Source: Prochlorococcus sp. AG-409-O23 (GTDB taxonomy: Bacteria; Cyanobacteriota; Cyanobacteriia; PCC-6307; Cyanobiaceae). Taken from it: a stretch of 64,000 nt of DNA. The stretch is taken from assembly GCA_003215355.1 (NCBI GenBank), contig QCKL01000004.1, positions 1 through 64,000 on the forward strand, in the 5' to 3' direction. A program made the translations under genes and the position numbers. Each line of letters starts with the position of its first letter. Within the stretch, counting starts at the first letter, position 1. Under the pieces are notes generated by a model. The model was not told the DNA's origin, did no database searches, and saw only the letters and a list, made by a program, of their open reading frames with translations. Positions 39,520 through 49,028 of this stretch are shown piece after piece.

Positions 39520-39804
39520 TTGTCTGTCGCTTCCACGATCTTCATGATCACTACCATTCTGGCTGCTACAGCCCCAGCAACGTTCCAATGGTCACCAAAG
39601 GTTGCTGTGGTGATGATCGCTTGCAATGTGCTCGCCTATGCCATAGCCAGGGCCAATATCGCGAAACCTAACGAAGGTTTTGAGATCCCAAACTCCCATT
39701 TTTATGGAGGAATGAGCCACGCATCAGTGGTCGCTGCCAACTGCTTAGGACATGTCTTAGGAATAGGCACAATACTTGGGCTTGCAGCTAGAGGTGTTTT
39801 CTAA
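39520..39804 (+). CDS. psaK: Photosystem I reaction centre subunit PsaK
   Basis: 94-residue thylakoid protein with two transmembrane helices at the edge of photosystem I, where it binds chlorophyll and docks antenna. Diagnostic text includes TFQWSPKVAVVMIACNVLAY and HASVVAANCLGHVLGIGTIL. The start is a TTG at 39520, with AAAGGAG about 6 bases upstream, and no ATG gives the proper length. It shares orientation with DUF2499-DUF3593 and converges with the flavoprotein gene. Confidence 0.92.
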   Translation: MSVASTIFMITTILAATAPATFQWSPKVAVVMIACNVLAYAIARANIAKPNEGFEIPNSHFYGGMSHASVVAANCLGHVLGIGTILGLAARGVF

Positions 39805-39825
39805 CTTCCCTTAGAGCAATTGCTT

Positions 39826-41040
39826 CTACCGCCAGCCAAAAACATACGGCAAAAGGCGAAGCCCATAACGTTCAAAGCGGTAATCAAAAAGCAGAGCGCT
39901 GAGATCCTCAGCGCTCACTTGGCTTGATAGTTCATCTATCAATCTGGCTATACGTGAATCTCCATTTATTCCGGATAATTCCGACCAAGTTCTTTTGGCG
40001 ATTTTTCCGGATAGATTCCATCGCCATCCGAGCCTTTTTTTTAATAGGGGTTTGTACCTCATAAGAGCATCCATTTGATAGCCAATTTTTGGCTTAGCCT
40101 CAAAATATGATTTGATAATGAGAGGCGCGAGAACTTCTGAGCTAGAGAGAGCATGCCTAATTCCCTCACCTCCAAGAAGATTAGCTGTACTTACAGAGTC
40201 TCCAACACCAATAATGCGACCTCGAATATGAGATTCACTTCTTTTAATAGTGCTACTAATTACTCCACCATGTTTATCCAAAACATTTAACTTATCTAAG
40301 TTTTGCTTTCTCATAAGCATCTTCAAAGAATTGTTTAATGAAGATGGTTGTTGATTTGTTGGTGGCAGAGAACAAACTCCTACTTTCAGACGGCTATTTG
40401 CCATTGGAAATATCCATCCATATCCATATTTAACCAAGTCTGAACCAAAAATAAAAGTTATTTTCTTGCCCCACTTCTCATCTAATGTTTTATCCCCCTG
40501 AAGAATCCACTCAATACCAAGTCCCTTTAAGAAATGATCATTACCTATAAATGAATATCGCCCAGGTTCGCCAATCAATGCACGGGAATGACCTGTTGCG
40601 TCAACTACCAATTCAGCTCTTCGAATAAATCTCTGACCGTTTGAATCCTTGAGATATACATCAACATTGTTATTGTTCAATGTCTTGAAAGCCTCAACAT
40701 GGCAGCCAAGTAAAAACTCAACACCTGCTTTCTTAGCATTTTCCCAAAGCTTTCTTCTTAATATTGCAAAATCAAGGACTACTCCTAAGTCATTATTAGC
40801 TTGCCATTCATGATGTTTACCATCAGGTCCAAGAATTTGCCAACTACTCCAATAAGAAGATACTGACTCAATTGGTATCAAGTGTTCTTTTACAGCATTA
40901 ATTGGAAGTACTGCACTAGAGAAAGCATTTTGAGAGGGCGAGCTAATACGCTCTACCAGAATTACTTTGAGACCTTGCTTAGCCAATGACTCAGCCAATC
41001 GAGCGCCTGCCGGGCCAGCACCGGCGACCAAAATGGTCAC
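39826..41040 (-). CDS. FAD-dependent oxidoreductase, geranylgeranyl-reductase-like
   Basis: 404-residue flavoprotein. The N-terminal FAD fold is VAGAGPAGARLAESLAKQG, with the second FAD motif VVDATGHSRAL and the GD motif GVGDSVSTANLLGGEGIRHA. The layout matches the geranylgeranyl reductase / lycopene cyclase superfamily. It is distinct in detail from ChlP, so the substrate is open. It lies 9 bases downstream of dxs on the minus strand, which suggests an isoprenoid substrate. Confidence 0.75.
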   Translation of the reverse strand: MTILVAGAGPAGARLAESLAKQGLKVILVERISSPSQNAFSSAVLPINAVKEHLIPIESVSSYWSSWQILGPDGKHHEWQANNDLGVVLDFAILRRKLWENAKKAGVEFLLGCHVEAFKTLNNNNVDVYLKDSNGQRFIRRAELVVDATGHSRALIGEPGRYSFIGNDHFLKGLGIEWILQGDKTLDEKWGKKITFIFGSDLVKYGYGWIFPMANSRLKVGVCSLPPTNQQPSSLNNSLKMLMRKQNLDKLNVLDKHGGVISSTIKRSESHIRGRIIGVGDSVSTANLLGGEGIRHALSSSEVLAPLIIKSYFEAKPKIGYQMDALMRYKPLLKKRLGWRWNLSGKIAKRTWSELSGINGDSRIARLIDELSSQVSAEDLSALLFDYRFERYGLRLLPYVFGWR

Positions 41041-41049
41041 TGAAAAAAC

Positions 41050-42990
41050 TCAGCTCTTAAGTGATGATTTAGCAGGAGACTGATTGCTTATTAAAGGATC
41101 TTGTACATCAAATCCAAAACGTTTTCGAATACTTTCGTTCATTAATGAAGGGGTCAATCCTAGTGCCTCCTTACTCTGATCTGGACTCGCGTGATCTACT
41201 AATTTATCAGGTATCCCTATCCGGAAAACAGGAACCAATAGATCCTGATCCACAAGAGATTCGGTAACAGCAGCTCCAAATCCGCCGGAAAGTGATCCTT
41301 CTTCCATAGTCACAACTTTCCCAATTCTTCTTGCTAATGGGTGAATTAGGGCCTGATCTAAAGGCCTTAGGAAACGTGCATTAATTACCGTAGATTCTAT
41401 ACCTGATTCTTTTAATAGCTTTGCAGTTTTTATAGCTGGAGGGACCATTGCGCCATAAGCAACAATTAACAAATCCTCTCCTTCCTGAAGAACTTCCCCT
41501 CTACCTATTTTTAAAGGTTCCCAGCCTTCTTCCATTAATGGGACACCTTCTCCTGAACCTCTTGGAATCCTCAATGCAGCTGGTCCATTGTGATTAAGAC
41601 AAGTCACCAACATTTGTTGAAGCTCGGATTCGTCCTTAGGTGCCATCACAGTGAAATTAGGCACCGCACGCAAATATGAAATGTCATATTGGCCTTGATG
41701 CGTTGGCCCATCTGCTCCAACAATGCCAGCACGATCAAGAACGAAAGTCACAGGCAAGTTTTGTATGCCGACATCATGAATCACCTGGTCATAGGCCCGT
41801 TGCAAGAAAGTGCTGTAAATAGCAACAACAGGTTTCAATCCCTCACAAGCCATTCCAGCAGCGAGAGTGACTGCATGTTGCTCAGCAATTCCAACATCTA
41901 TGTATTGCTCAGGAATGGCCTTTTGCAAAATATCCAATCCTGTTCCAGTAGCCATAGCTGCGGTAATTCCGACAACAGTTGCATCTTGCTCACATAATTT
42001 CACCAAGGTTTGTCCAAATACCTTGCTATAGCTAGGTGGTTTAGGACTTTTTGAAGGTAGAGACTTACCAGTGGTGAGGTCAAATGCAGACTGAGCGTGA
42101 TAACCAACCTGATCCGCCTCTGCATATGGATAACCCTTGCCTTTCGTCGTAACTACATGTACAAGGACAGGCCCTCCAACCCTATGTGCTGTTTGAAAAG
42201 TACGAACCATTTGAGATATGTCGTGTCCATCTACAGGACCCATATAAGTGAATCCAAGCTCCTCAAATACTGCCCCTACCTTTGGAACAGACAATCGCCT
42301 CATGCTTCCTTTAAGTGACTTGAGCTCTTCAGGTAGCTCGCCACCCATAAAAGGAAGATTCTTGACACTCTCTTGAACACTGTCAGAAATAAATTGCATA
42401 GGAGGGCTATGCCGCATTCGATTCAAATAAGTCGAAAGCGCTCCAACAGGTGGAGAGATAGACATATCATTGTCATTAAGAACAACTAAAAATGGGGTAG
42501 TAGGTAGATGACCGGCGTGATTTATTGCCTCCAATGCCATTCCACCAGTTAATGCACCATCACCAATTACTGCAACACATTTAAAATCTTCTCCTCTTCT
42601 ATCTCTGGCAAGAGCCATCCCAAGGGCTGCAGAAATGGAAGTACTGGCATGGCCAGCACCAAAATGGTCAAAGGAGCTCTCAGCTCGTTTCAGATAACCA
42701 GCAACTCCCTTTTGTTGTCGCAAGGTATCGAAGTTCTCATACCTACCAGTAATTAACTTGTGCGGATAAGCCTGATGACCTACATCCCAAACCACTCTGT
42801 CAATATCAAGATCAAGTGTCTGGTATAGAGCCAGTGTTAATTCAACAACTCCAAGTCCAGGACCCAAATGACCACCACTTGTAGAAACGACCTGAAGATG
42901 ACGCTCACGAATCTGACAAGCGATGTCCTCAAGCTGTTCCGTAGACAAGCCAAGAAGATCATTCGGATGGGTTAATTCGCTTAGACGCAT
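41050..42990 (-). CDS. dxs: 1-deoxy-D-xylulose-5-phosphate synthase
   Basis: First enzyme of the MEP isoprenoid pathway, feeding chlorophyll phytol, carotenoids and quinones. The 646-residue TPP enzyme shows [40 protein letters not shown] (TPP-binding GDG), [12 protein letters not shown] and [20 protein letters not shown]. Length is typical. Start ATG at 42990 follows a short leader divergent from ilvA. Cotranscribed with the flavoprotein gene. Confidence 0.96.
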   Translation of the reverse strand: MRLSELTHPNDLLGLSTEQLEDIACQIRERHLQVVSTSGGHLGPGLGVVELTLALYQTLDLDIDRVVWDVGHQAYPHKLITGRYENFDTLRQQKGVAGYLKRAESSFDHFGAGHASTSISAALGMALARDRRGEDFKCVAVIGDGALTGGMALEAINHAGHLPTTPFLVVLNDNDMSISPPVGALSTYLNRMRHSPPMQFISDSVQESVKNLPFMGGELPEELKSLKGSMRRLSVPKVGAVFEELGFTYMGPVDGHDISQMVRTFQTAHRVGGPVLVHVVTTKGKGYPYAEADQVGYHAQSAFDLTTGKSLPSKSPKPPSYSKVFGQTLVKLCEQDATVVGITAAMATGTGLDILQKAIPEQYIDVGIAEQHAVTLAAGMACEGLKPVVAIYSTFLQRAYDQVIHDVGIQNLPVTFVLDRAGIVGADGPTHQGQYDISYLRAVPNFTVMAPKDESELQQMLVTCLNHNGPAALRIPRGSGEGVPLMEEGWEPLKIGRGEVLQEGEDLLIVAYGAMVPPAIKTAKLLKESGIESTVINARFLRPLDQALIHPLARRIGKVVTMEEGSLSGGFGAAVTESLVDQDLLVPVFRIGIPDKLVDHASPDQSKEALGLTPSLMNESIRKRFGFDVQDPLISNQSPAKSSLKS

Positions 42991-43091
42991 GACCCGCCCA
43001 AAACCATTGCATTCAATCTACGGGTTTTTACCCACACTTCGAAAGAAATCTTGGCTAATAGCAAAGGCAAAGTTTGAAAACAACAAAATTC

Positions 43092-44657
43092 ATGAATAGC
43101 GAGACTGAGGCTATGGACAACTATTTGCAAAGGATTCTAAGAGCTCGTGTCTATGACGTAGCGGCCGAGACCCCTTTAGACCACGCGAAAAACCTTAGCA
43201 ATCGCCTACAAAATGACATCTGGCTGAAGCGAGAAGATCTTCAGCCAGTCTTCTCATTCAAACTCAGAGGGGCATACAACCGAATGTCTCAACTAAGTAA
43301 AGAAGAGTTGAGAAGAGGCGTAATTGCATCAAGTGCTGGGAACCACGCCCAAGGAGTTGCATTAAGTGCAGCTCATCTTCAATGCAAAGCAGTGATTGTC
43401 ATGCCAATCACCACTCCAGCCATGAAAGTCAAGGCTGTTAATGCGCACAAAGCAGAAGTTGTTCTTCATGGAGAGACATATGACGAGTCATACGAGGAGG
43501 CCTTAAGGATCAGCAAGAATGAAGGCCTGACATTTATTCACCCATTTGACGATCCTGAAGTAATAGCTGGCCAAGGAACTATTGCTATAGAAATTTTGCG
43601 GCAATGTGAGAAGCCGCCAGATTCAATCTATGTAGCAGTTGGTGGTGGCGGCCTAATTGGCGGTATTGCAGCCTATGTAAAGAGTCTCTGGCCAAAAGTT
43701 GAAGTAATTGGCGTTGAGCCAAGTGATGCAGACGCAATGACTAAATCACTATTAGCTGGTAAACGAATATCGCTAACCAATGTTGGGCTTTTTGCTGATG
43801 GAGTTGCTGTTCGGCAAGTAGGAGAGCGAACTTTCTCACTTGCCAAAAAATATGTAGACAAAATGGTCACCGTAAGCACAGATGAAATTTGTGCTGCAAT
43901 AAAAGATGTTTTTGAAGACACACGCTCAATACTGGAACCAGCAGGAGCATTGGCGATTGCAGGAATGAAAGCAGATATTGCCAACCGTGAATTGAAGGAC
44001 AAAAGACTAATAGCCGTAGCTTGCGGAGCAAACATGAATTTTGAGCGGCTCAGATTCGTAGCAGAAAGATCTGAGTTAGGAGAAGAAAGGGAAGCAATGT
44101 TTGCCGTTGAGATTCCCGAAAATCCAGGCAGCCTTAGAAGACTATGTGAACTACTTGGGAATCGTAATCTCACAGAATTCAGCTATCGAATGGCAGATAG
44201 CAAAAGCGCTCAAATATTTATGGGGGTTCAAATTCAAGGTCCTAGCGATCGATCTGAACTCAAGAAGAGTTTCAAATCCTCAGGGATGTCATGTCTTGAT
44301 CTAAGTGATGATGAACTTGCTAAAGGGCATCTTCGTCACATGGTTGGGGGGAGACTTCCTGCCTCATCAAAAGAGTTGTGCAAAGGAGGTTGCAAGGAAC
44401 TGCTTTATAGATTCGAGTTTCCCGAAAGGCCAGGTGCACTAATGCGATTTGTCAACACACTTCGGCCTGAATGGAGTATCAGCATCTTCCATTACCGCAA
44501 TCATGGAGCTGATGTTGGGAGAATAGTTGTTGGAATTTTAGTCCCAGATAAGGAACTAGAAGCCTGGAACGACTTTTTAGAAGATCTTGGCTATCCAAGT
44601 TGGGATGAGACCAAAAATCCTGCCTACAGACTCTTCTTAGGTGCACACTCTGTTTGA
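43092..44657 (+). CDS. ilvA: Threonine ammonia-lyase (biosynthetic)
   Basis: PLP enzyme that makes 2-oxobutanoate from threonine for isoleucine. The PLP lysine is in LQPVFSFKLRGAYNRMSQL, with ASSAGNHAQGVALSA and AVGGGGLIGGIAAY. Two C-terminal ACT-like regulatory domains (EIPENPGSLRRLCELL; FPERPGALMRFVNTL) indicate isoleucine feedback control. Length is 505-527 residues depending on start: TTG 43074, ATG 43092 or ATG 43113 (MDNYLQRILRARVYDVA). The last is also plausible. Confidence 0.94.
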   Translation: MNSETEAMDNYLQRILRARVYDVAAETPLDHAKNLSNRLQNDIWLKREDLQPVFSFKLRGAYNRMSQLSKEELRRGVIASSAGNHAQGVALSAAHLQCKAVIVMPITTPAMKVKAVNAHKAEVVLHGETYDESYEEALRISKNEGLTFIHPFDDPEVIAGQGTIAIEILRQCEKPPDSIYVAVGGGGLIGGIAAYVKSLWPKVEVIGVEPSDADAMTKSLLAGKRISLTNVGLFADGVAVRQVGERTFSLAKKYVDKMVTVSTDEICAAIKDVFEDTRSILEPAGALAIAGMKADIANRELKDKRLIAVACGANMNFERLRFVAERSELGEEREAMFAVEIPENPGSLRRLCELLGNRNLTEFSYRMADSKSAQIFMGVQIQGPSDRSELKKSFKSSGMSCLDLSDDELAKGHLRHMVGGRLPASSKELCKGGCKELLYRFEFPERPGALMRFVNTLRPEWSISIFHYRNHGADVGRIVVGILVPDKELEAWNDFLEDLGYPSWDETKNPAYRLFLGAHSV

Positions 44658-44696
44658 TCGAGGTATTTTGATTTATCCCAAGAACTAGGGCCTCAC

Positions 44697-45233
44697 ATGG
44701 CCATATCGTCAACTATCAAATCCAATGATGAGGGAGCTCTATTAATCTCTCTTCCAGCACGTCTAGAAGCAATTCTCTATCTCAAAGGCAGGCCAGTTAG
44801 CTTAAGAGAGTTGGCTGAGCTTTCTGAACAAACACAATCATCAGTTGAAGAAGCCTTGCTAGCTCTTATGGCTGGCTATGCACAAAGAGATACGGCTCTT
44901 GATATTCAAGAAAAAAATGGCCTATATAGCCTTCAACTTCGTAGAGGGTTAGGAGAACTTGTTCACAACCTTTTACCAGTTGATTTGTCAATTGCGACCT
45001 TGAGGACCCTTGCAACTATTGCATTAAAGAAAAGGATTCTCCAATCTGAACTAGTGGATTTGAGAGGGTCTGGAGCCTATGACCACATTAAGGAATTAGT
45101 AGCTCAAAATTTTGTTGAAAGAAAGCGTCAAAGTGAGGGAAGATCATATTGGTTAACTCTTTCAGAAAAATTTCATAGAACTTTTTCTGTACTCCCTGAT
45201 ATAGGTTCTAGTGAGCCTCCTCAAGCAGCGTAA
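44697..45233 (+). CDS. scpB: Segregation and condensation protein B
   Basis: 178-residue winged-helix protein. It starts with ALLISLPARLEAILYLKGRP and contains LSIATLRTLATIALKKRILQ and DLRGSGAYDHIKELVAQNFV, the ScpB pattern. ScpB binds ScpA and the SMC ATPase to organise and separate chromosomes. scpA is not in the window. It begins 39 bases after ilvA. Confidence 0.88.
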   Translation: MAISSTIKSNDEGALLISLPARLEAILYLKGRPVSLRELAELSEQTQSSVEEALLALMAGYAQRDTALDIQEKNGLYSLQLRRGLGELVHNLLPVDLSIATLRTLATIALKKRILQSELVDLRGSGAYDHIKELVAQNFVERKRQSEGRSYWLTLSEKFHRTFSVLPDIGSSEPPQAA

Positions 45234-45256
45234 GCTCAAATTCCAAAACCCCTTCC

Positions 45257-45550
45257 ATGGAAATTCTTGCAACTGTTCTCCAAGTCCTTTCTCAAACACT
45301 ACAGATTTACTCTCTAGTGTTAATTATCAGAGTGCTCTTAAGTTGGTTTCCTAACCTTGATTGGGGGAATCCAGTGCTTAGTACTGTCAGCTCAATAACT
45401 GACCCTTACCTAAATGTATTTAGAGGCATAATACCTCCTTTAGGGGGTATTGATTTATCAGCAATTCTTGCCTTTATGGCGATTAGCTTAATGCAAAATC
45501 TTCTTAATACAGCTAGTCTTTCAATGCTTACAGGAGCACTTGGGTATTAA
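45257..45550 (+). CDS. YggT family membrane protein
   Basis: 97-residue protein with two hydrophobic helices. LVLIIRVLLSWFPNLDWGNP and SITDPYLNVFRGIIPPLGGI, ending with DLSAILAFMAI, are the YggT/Ycf19 signature. Cyanobacterial and plastid homologues have been linked to nucleoid or thylakoid organisation and chromosome segregation. It follows scpB closely. Confidence 0.9.
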   Translation: MEILATVLQVLSQTLQIYSLVLIIRVLLSWFPNLDWGNPVLSTVSSITDPYLNVFRGIIPPLGGIDLSAILAFMAISLMQNLLNTASLSMLTGALGY

Positions 45551-45713
45551 ATTATTTCTTTTTAAGAAAAAAATTATCTTCAAGTAATATTTCCTAAAAA
45601 GACTATGACCAAAGGAATACTAAATGCTAAACCCAGACATGGCCTAGGCAAAACATGCTGATTAATTATAATTAAATACTTTTAAAATAAATTTCTTGTA
45701 CGCAAATATATAT

Positions 45714-46043
45714 TCACCTTAAATCTCCATCCCCAGATATTTTCCCTCTTTGAGCCCTGCTCTTTAATTTTGCCAAATTTTCTTGTGCAACATCCTCTAA
45801 GTCATATCCAAGCTCTGAACTTAGTTGTGCCACATACCAAAGCACATCGCCAAGCTCAAGCTTTAAGGCTTCACGAGAGCGCAAATCAAATTCACCATGA
45901 TTATCTCTGATTACCTTCTTAACCTTATCTGCGACCTCCCCAGCCTCTCCAGCAAGGCCAAGTGTCGGATAGATGGGGTTGTCTCCAGCCTTTGGATAAG
46001 TTGCAGTTGAACGCGCTTTGATTTGATACTGATTTAGGTCCAT
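45714..46043 (-). CDS. MazG-like nucleotide pyrophosphohydrolase
   Basis: 109-residue all-helical protein. AGEAGEVADKVKKVIRD and LKLELGDVLWYVAQLSSELG carry the EExxE-like/ExxD metal-binding pattern of the MazG/dUTPase-2 superfamily. Such proteins hydrolyse non-canonical or excess NTPs. It is a single-domain member, shorter than full MazG. It is divergent from pyk. Confidence 0.8.
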   Translation of the reverse strand: MDLNQYQIKARSTATYPKAGDNPIYPTLGLAGEAGEVADKVKKVIRDNHGEFDLRSREALKLELGDVLWYVAQLSSELGYDLEDVAQENLAKLKSRAQRGKISGDGDLR

Positions 46044-46119
46044 GATGAGTACTTAAGAACAATCAAACAATGCCAATGACGCCAAGATGGTATTTTCCGC
46101 GATATCGAAAGTCCAGCCG

Positions 46120-47586
46120 ATGACCAAGATAGATCTGACGCGAAGGACCAAGATCGTTGCCACGATTGGGCCAGCAACTGAAAGCCCTCAACGCATTGAA
46201 GAGCTCATACGGGCTGGTGCAACGACATTTCGGCTCAACTTCTCACATGGAGATCATGAAGAGCACAAGAATCGAATTCAGACAATCAGAGCGGTTTCCA
46301 AAAAACTTGGAGCACATATAGGAATCCTTCAAGACTTACAAGGACCCAAAATCCGATTAGGTCGATTTAATGATGGGCCTATAACTCTTTCAACAGGAGA
46401 CAAATTCTCACTTACATCAAGACAAGTAGCTTGTGACAAAAACATAGCCACAGTTACTTATACAAGATTAGCGGAAGAAGTCTATTCAGGAAACAGAATA
46501 TTATTGGATGATGGACGTGTAGAGATGAGAGTTGAAGAAGTTGATAAGAAGGAACAAACTCTTCATTGTTTAGTTACAGTTGGAGGCGTGCTATCAAATA
46601 ATAAGGGGGTTAATTTCCCGGATGTACAACTATCAGTGAGAGCACTTACTGACAAGGACCGTGAAGATTTAGCCTTTGGACTAAAGCAAGGAGTTGATTG
46701 GGTTGCATTAAGCTTTGTGCGTAACCCATCTGACATGAAAGAGATTAGAGCATTAATAAAAGAGCATGGGCACAACACTCCTGTAGTAGCGAAGATTGAG
46801 AAGTTCGAGGCAATTGATCAAATGGATTCAATACTTCCATTGTGTGACGGAGTAATGGTTGCAAGGGGAGATCTAGGAGTGGAAATGCCGGCAGAAGAAG
46901 TTCCATTACTTCAAAAGGATCTGATTAGGAAGGCAAATAGTCTTGGTATTCCAATAATTACTGCAACTCAAATGTTGGACTCAATGGCCTCTAGTCCACG
47001 GCCAACAAGAGCAGAAGTTAGTGATGTAGCAAATGCGATCCTTGATGGAACTGATGCAGTAATGCTTTCAAACGAGACAGCAGTAGGTGACTACCCAGTT
47101 GAAGCAGTAAAAACTATGGCAACTATTGCAAGAAGAATTGAGCGTGACTACCCGCAGCGTCCAATAGAGAGTCATCTTCCATGCACAATTCCAAATGCCA
47201 TAAGCGCTGCAGTTAGTAGCATTGCAAGACAATTGAATGCCGCAGCAATACTGCCATTAACTAAAAGTGGAGCTACTGCTCATAACGTAAGCAAATTCAG
47301 ACCAGCAACACCAATCCTTGCGATAACAAGTGAAATAACAGTAGCGAGAAGGCTTCAATTAGTCTGGGGAGTTACGCCCATTCAGATTCCTAATCAAACA
47401 AGCACAAGCCAAACATTTACACTTGCCATGAGACTTGCAAAGGATATGGGTATACTTAAGGAGGGTGATTTAGCAGTAGAAACTGCAGGTACGCTAACAG
47501 GGGTGAGCGGTTCAACTGATCTTATAAAGGTTGGCATTGTTAGTAATATCGAAGGGGAAGATAATTCGAATAAAGCTATTAAATAA
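46120..47586 (+). CDS. pyk: Pyruvate kinase
   Basis: Catalyses phosphoenolpyruvate to pyruvate with ATP formation. Signatures are RTKIVATIGPATESPQRIE, LRLNFSHGDHEEHKNRI-type (FRLNFSHG), the active-site IPVVAKIEKFEAIDQMD-like segment (Lys), MVARGDLGVEMPAEEVPLLQ and DGTDAVMLSNETAVGDYP. Length is 488 residues from ATG 46120; ATG 46087 would add 11. Its C-terminal domain is single, without the PEP-utilising extension some cyanobacterial kinases have. Confidence 0.94.
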   Translation: MTKIDLTRRTKIVATIGPATESPQRIEELIRAGATTFRLNFSHGDHEEHKNRIQTIRAVSKKLGAHIGILQDLQGPKIRLGRFNDGPITLSTGDKFSLTSRQVACDKNIATVTYTRLAEEVYSGNRILLDDGRVEMRVEEVDKKEQTLHCLVTVGGVLSNNKGVNFPDVQLSVRALTDKDREDLAFGLKQGVDWVALSFVRNPSDMKEIRALIKEHGHNTPVVAKIEKFEAIDQMDSILPLCDGVMVARGDLGVEMPAEEVPLLQKDLIRKANSLGIPIITATQMLDSMASSPRPTRAEVSDVANAILDGTDAVMLSNETAVGDYPVEAVKTMATIARRIERDYPQRPIESHLPCTIPNAISAAVSSIARQLNAAAILPLTKSGATAHNVSKFRPATPILAITSEITVARRLQLVWGVTPIQIPNQTSTSQTFTLAMRLAKDMGILKEGDLAVETAGTLTGVSGSTDLIKVGIVSNIEGEDNSNKAIK

Positions 47587-47590
47587 GAAA

Positions 47591-48820
47591 ATGTCTAAGA
47601 GAATTCCCACATTAGAGATTGTAGGGATGGCTATCACAACCTTAAGGTGTAATAGATTAAGAAGCCTTCTTACTATGTTAGGAATAGTAATAGGGAATGC
47701 TTCAGTTATTACTCTTGTGGGTGTTGGTAAAGGAGCTCAAAATCTTGCTAAGAATCAACTAAGTAATCTTGGGGCGAATGTTCTTTTTGTAGTACCTGGC
47801 AATAATGACACACGAAGAAGAGGCGTAGCATTCCCAAGAAACCTTGTCCTAGAAGATGCTGAAGCGATTGCTGAACAAGTTCCTACAGTAAAAAGAGTAG
47901 CTCCTCAAATTACCTCTAGTGAGGTTGTTCAGTTCGGAGCAGAAAGCACAACAAGCTCAGTATCAGGAGTTACACCAAATTTTTTACCTGTCCGCAGTTT
48001 TGAGATCGCTAGAGGGCGTTTCATAAGTCCTCAAGATTTAAAAAGTGCCAGTAACGTTGTTGTTATTGGACCAGATCTAAGCAAAAAGCTTTTCCCTAGA
48101 TCTGCTGAGCTTGGAAAGACTGTACGCATCAAAAACCAGAGCTTTCAAGTAATTGGAGTAATGTCTCCAAAAGGTGCAGTATTTGGTAATAACCAAGATG
48201 AAAATGCATATATTCCCTTATCCACAATGGTTAGCCGAATAACAGGAAGAGACAAAACATATGGAACAAGCCTTAGTTTCATTAGCGTAGAGGCAATAAA
48301 TGATAGAAGTACAAGTGCAGCTAAATTTCAAGTTACAAACCTACTTAGACAGCGACATAAAATCCTAAGAGATGACGATTTTGCTGTTCGATCGCAAAAA
48401 GATGCATTAAAGATTGTAAGTACAATAACCGGGGGATTGACCCTAATGCTTGCAGCAATTGGTGGTATCTCTCTAATGGTTGGAGGAATAGGAATTATGA
48501 ATATTATGTTGGTATCAGTAAGTGAAAGAACTGAGGAGATTGGATTACGAAAAGCACTTGGTGCAAGGAGCTCGGATGTCTTAACTCAATTCCTAGTTGA
48601 GTCTCTTATTTTGGCGAGTTTTGGCGGTTTAATAGGAACTTGTGTAGGAATTGGAGCAGTAAGTGCAGTAGCTTTACTGACTCCATTGCCAGCATCAATT
48701 GGGATCCCAACAATAATTACAACCGTTTCATTATCTGGAACCATAGGTTTATTTTTTGGTGTTGTCCCAGCAAGAAGAGCTGCAACACTTGACCCAATAG
48801 TTGCACTAAGAAGTTTATAG
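47591..48820 (+). CDS. MacB/FtsX-type ABC transporter permease
   Basis: Protein of about 409 residues. The first helix follows TLRCNRLRSLLTMLGIVIGN; a large periplasmic MacB-PCD region (about 45-270) follows, then three helices with GGIGIMNIMLVSVSERTEEI and GLRKALGARSSDVLTQFLVE, the FtsX domain. The ATPase partner and a membrane fusion protein are not adjacent. It may export a lipid or peptide; the substrate is unknown. ATG 47591 is chosen just after pyk because upstream codons lie inside that gene. Confidence 0.85.
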   Translation: MSKRIPTLEIVGMAITTLRCNRLRSLLTMLGIVIGNASVITLVGVGKGAQNLAKNQLSNLGANVLFVVPGNNDTRRRGVAFPRNLVLEDAEAIAEQVPTVKRVAPQITSSEVVQFGAESTTSSVSGVTPNFLPVRSFEIARGRFISPQDLKSASNVVVIGPDLSKKLFPRSAELGKTVRIKNQSFQVIGVMSPKGAVFGNNQDENAYIPLSTMVSRITGRDKTYGTSLSFISVEAINDRSTSAAKFQVTNLLRQRHKILRDDDFAVRSQKDALKIVSTITGGLTLMLAAIGGISLMVGGIGIMNIMLVSVSERTEEIGLRKALGARSSDVLTQFLVESLILASFGGLIGTCVGIGAVSAVALLTPLPASIGIPTIITTVSLSGTIGLFFGVVPARRAATLDPIVALRSL

Positions 48821-49028
48821 AACTCCAAAACTACCTATTAATATATTTGTGTGCGTCTTTCCTCTGAGATCAGGAGAATTAAAAAAAATACCTCAAAGAT
48901 AGTAACCATTTAGACTATTAAAAAATAGGGAAATAAAACCTTCTAAATCTAGAATTCCCAGCTTCTAAAAAACAGATTGCGCAGGTTAGGCCTAATTCGC
49001 TTTAAGATTGGCAAAACTTCCATAGATC

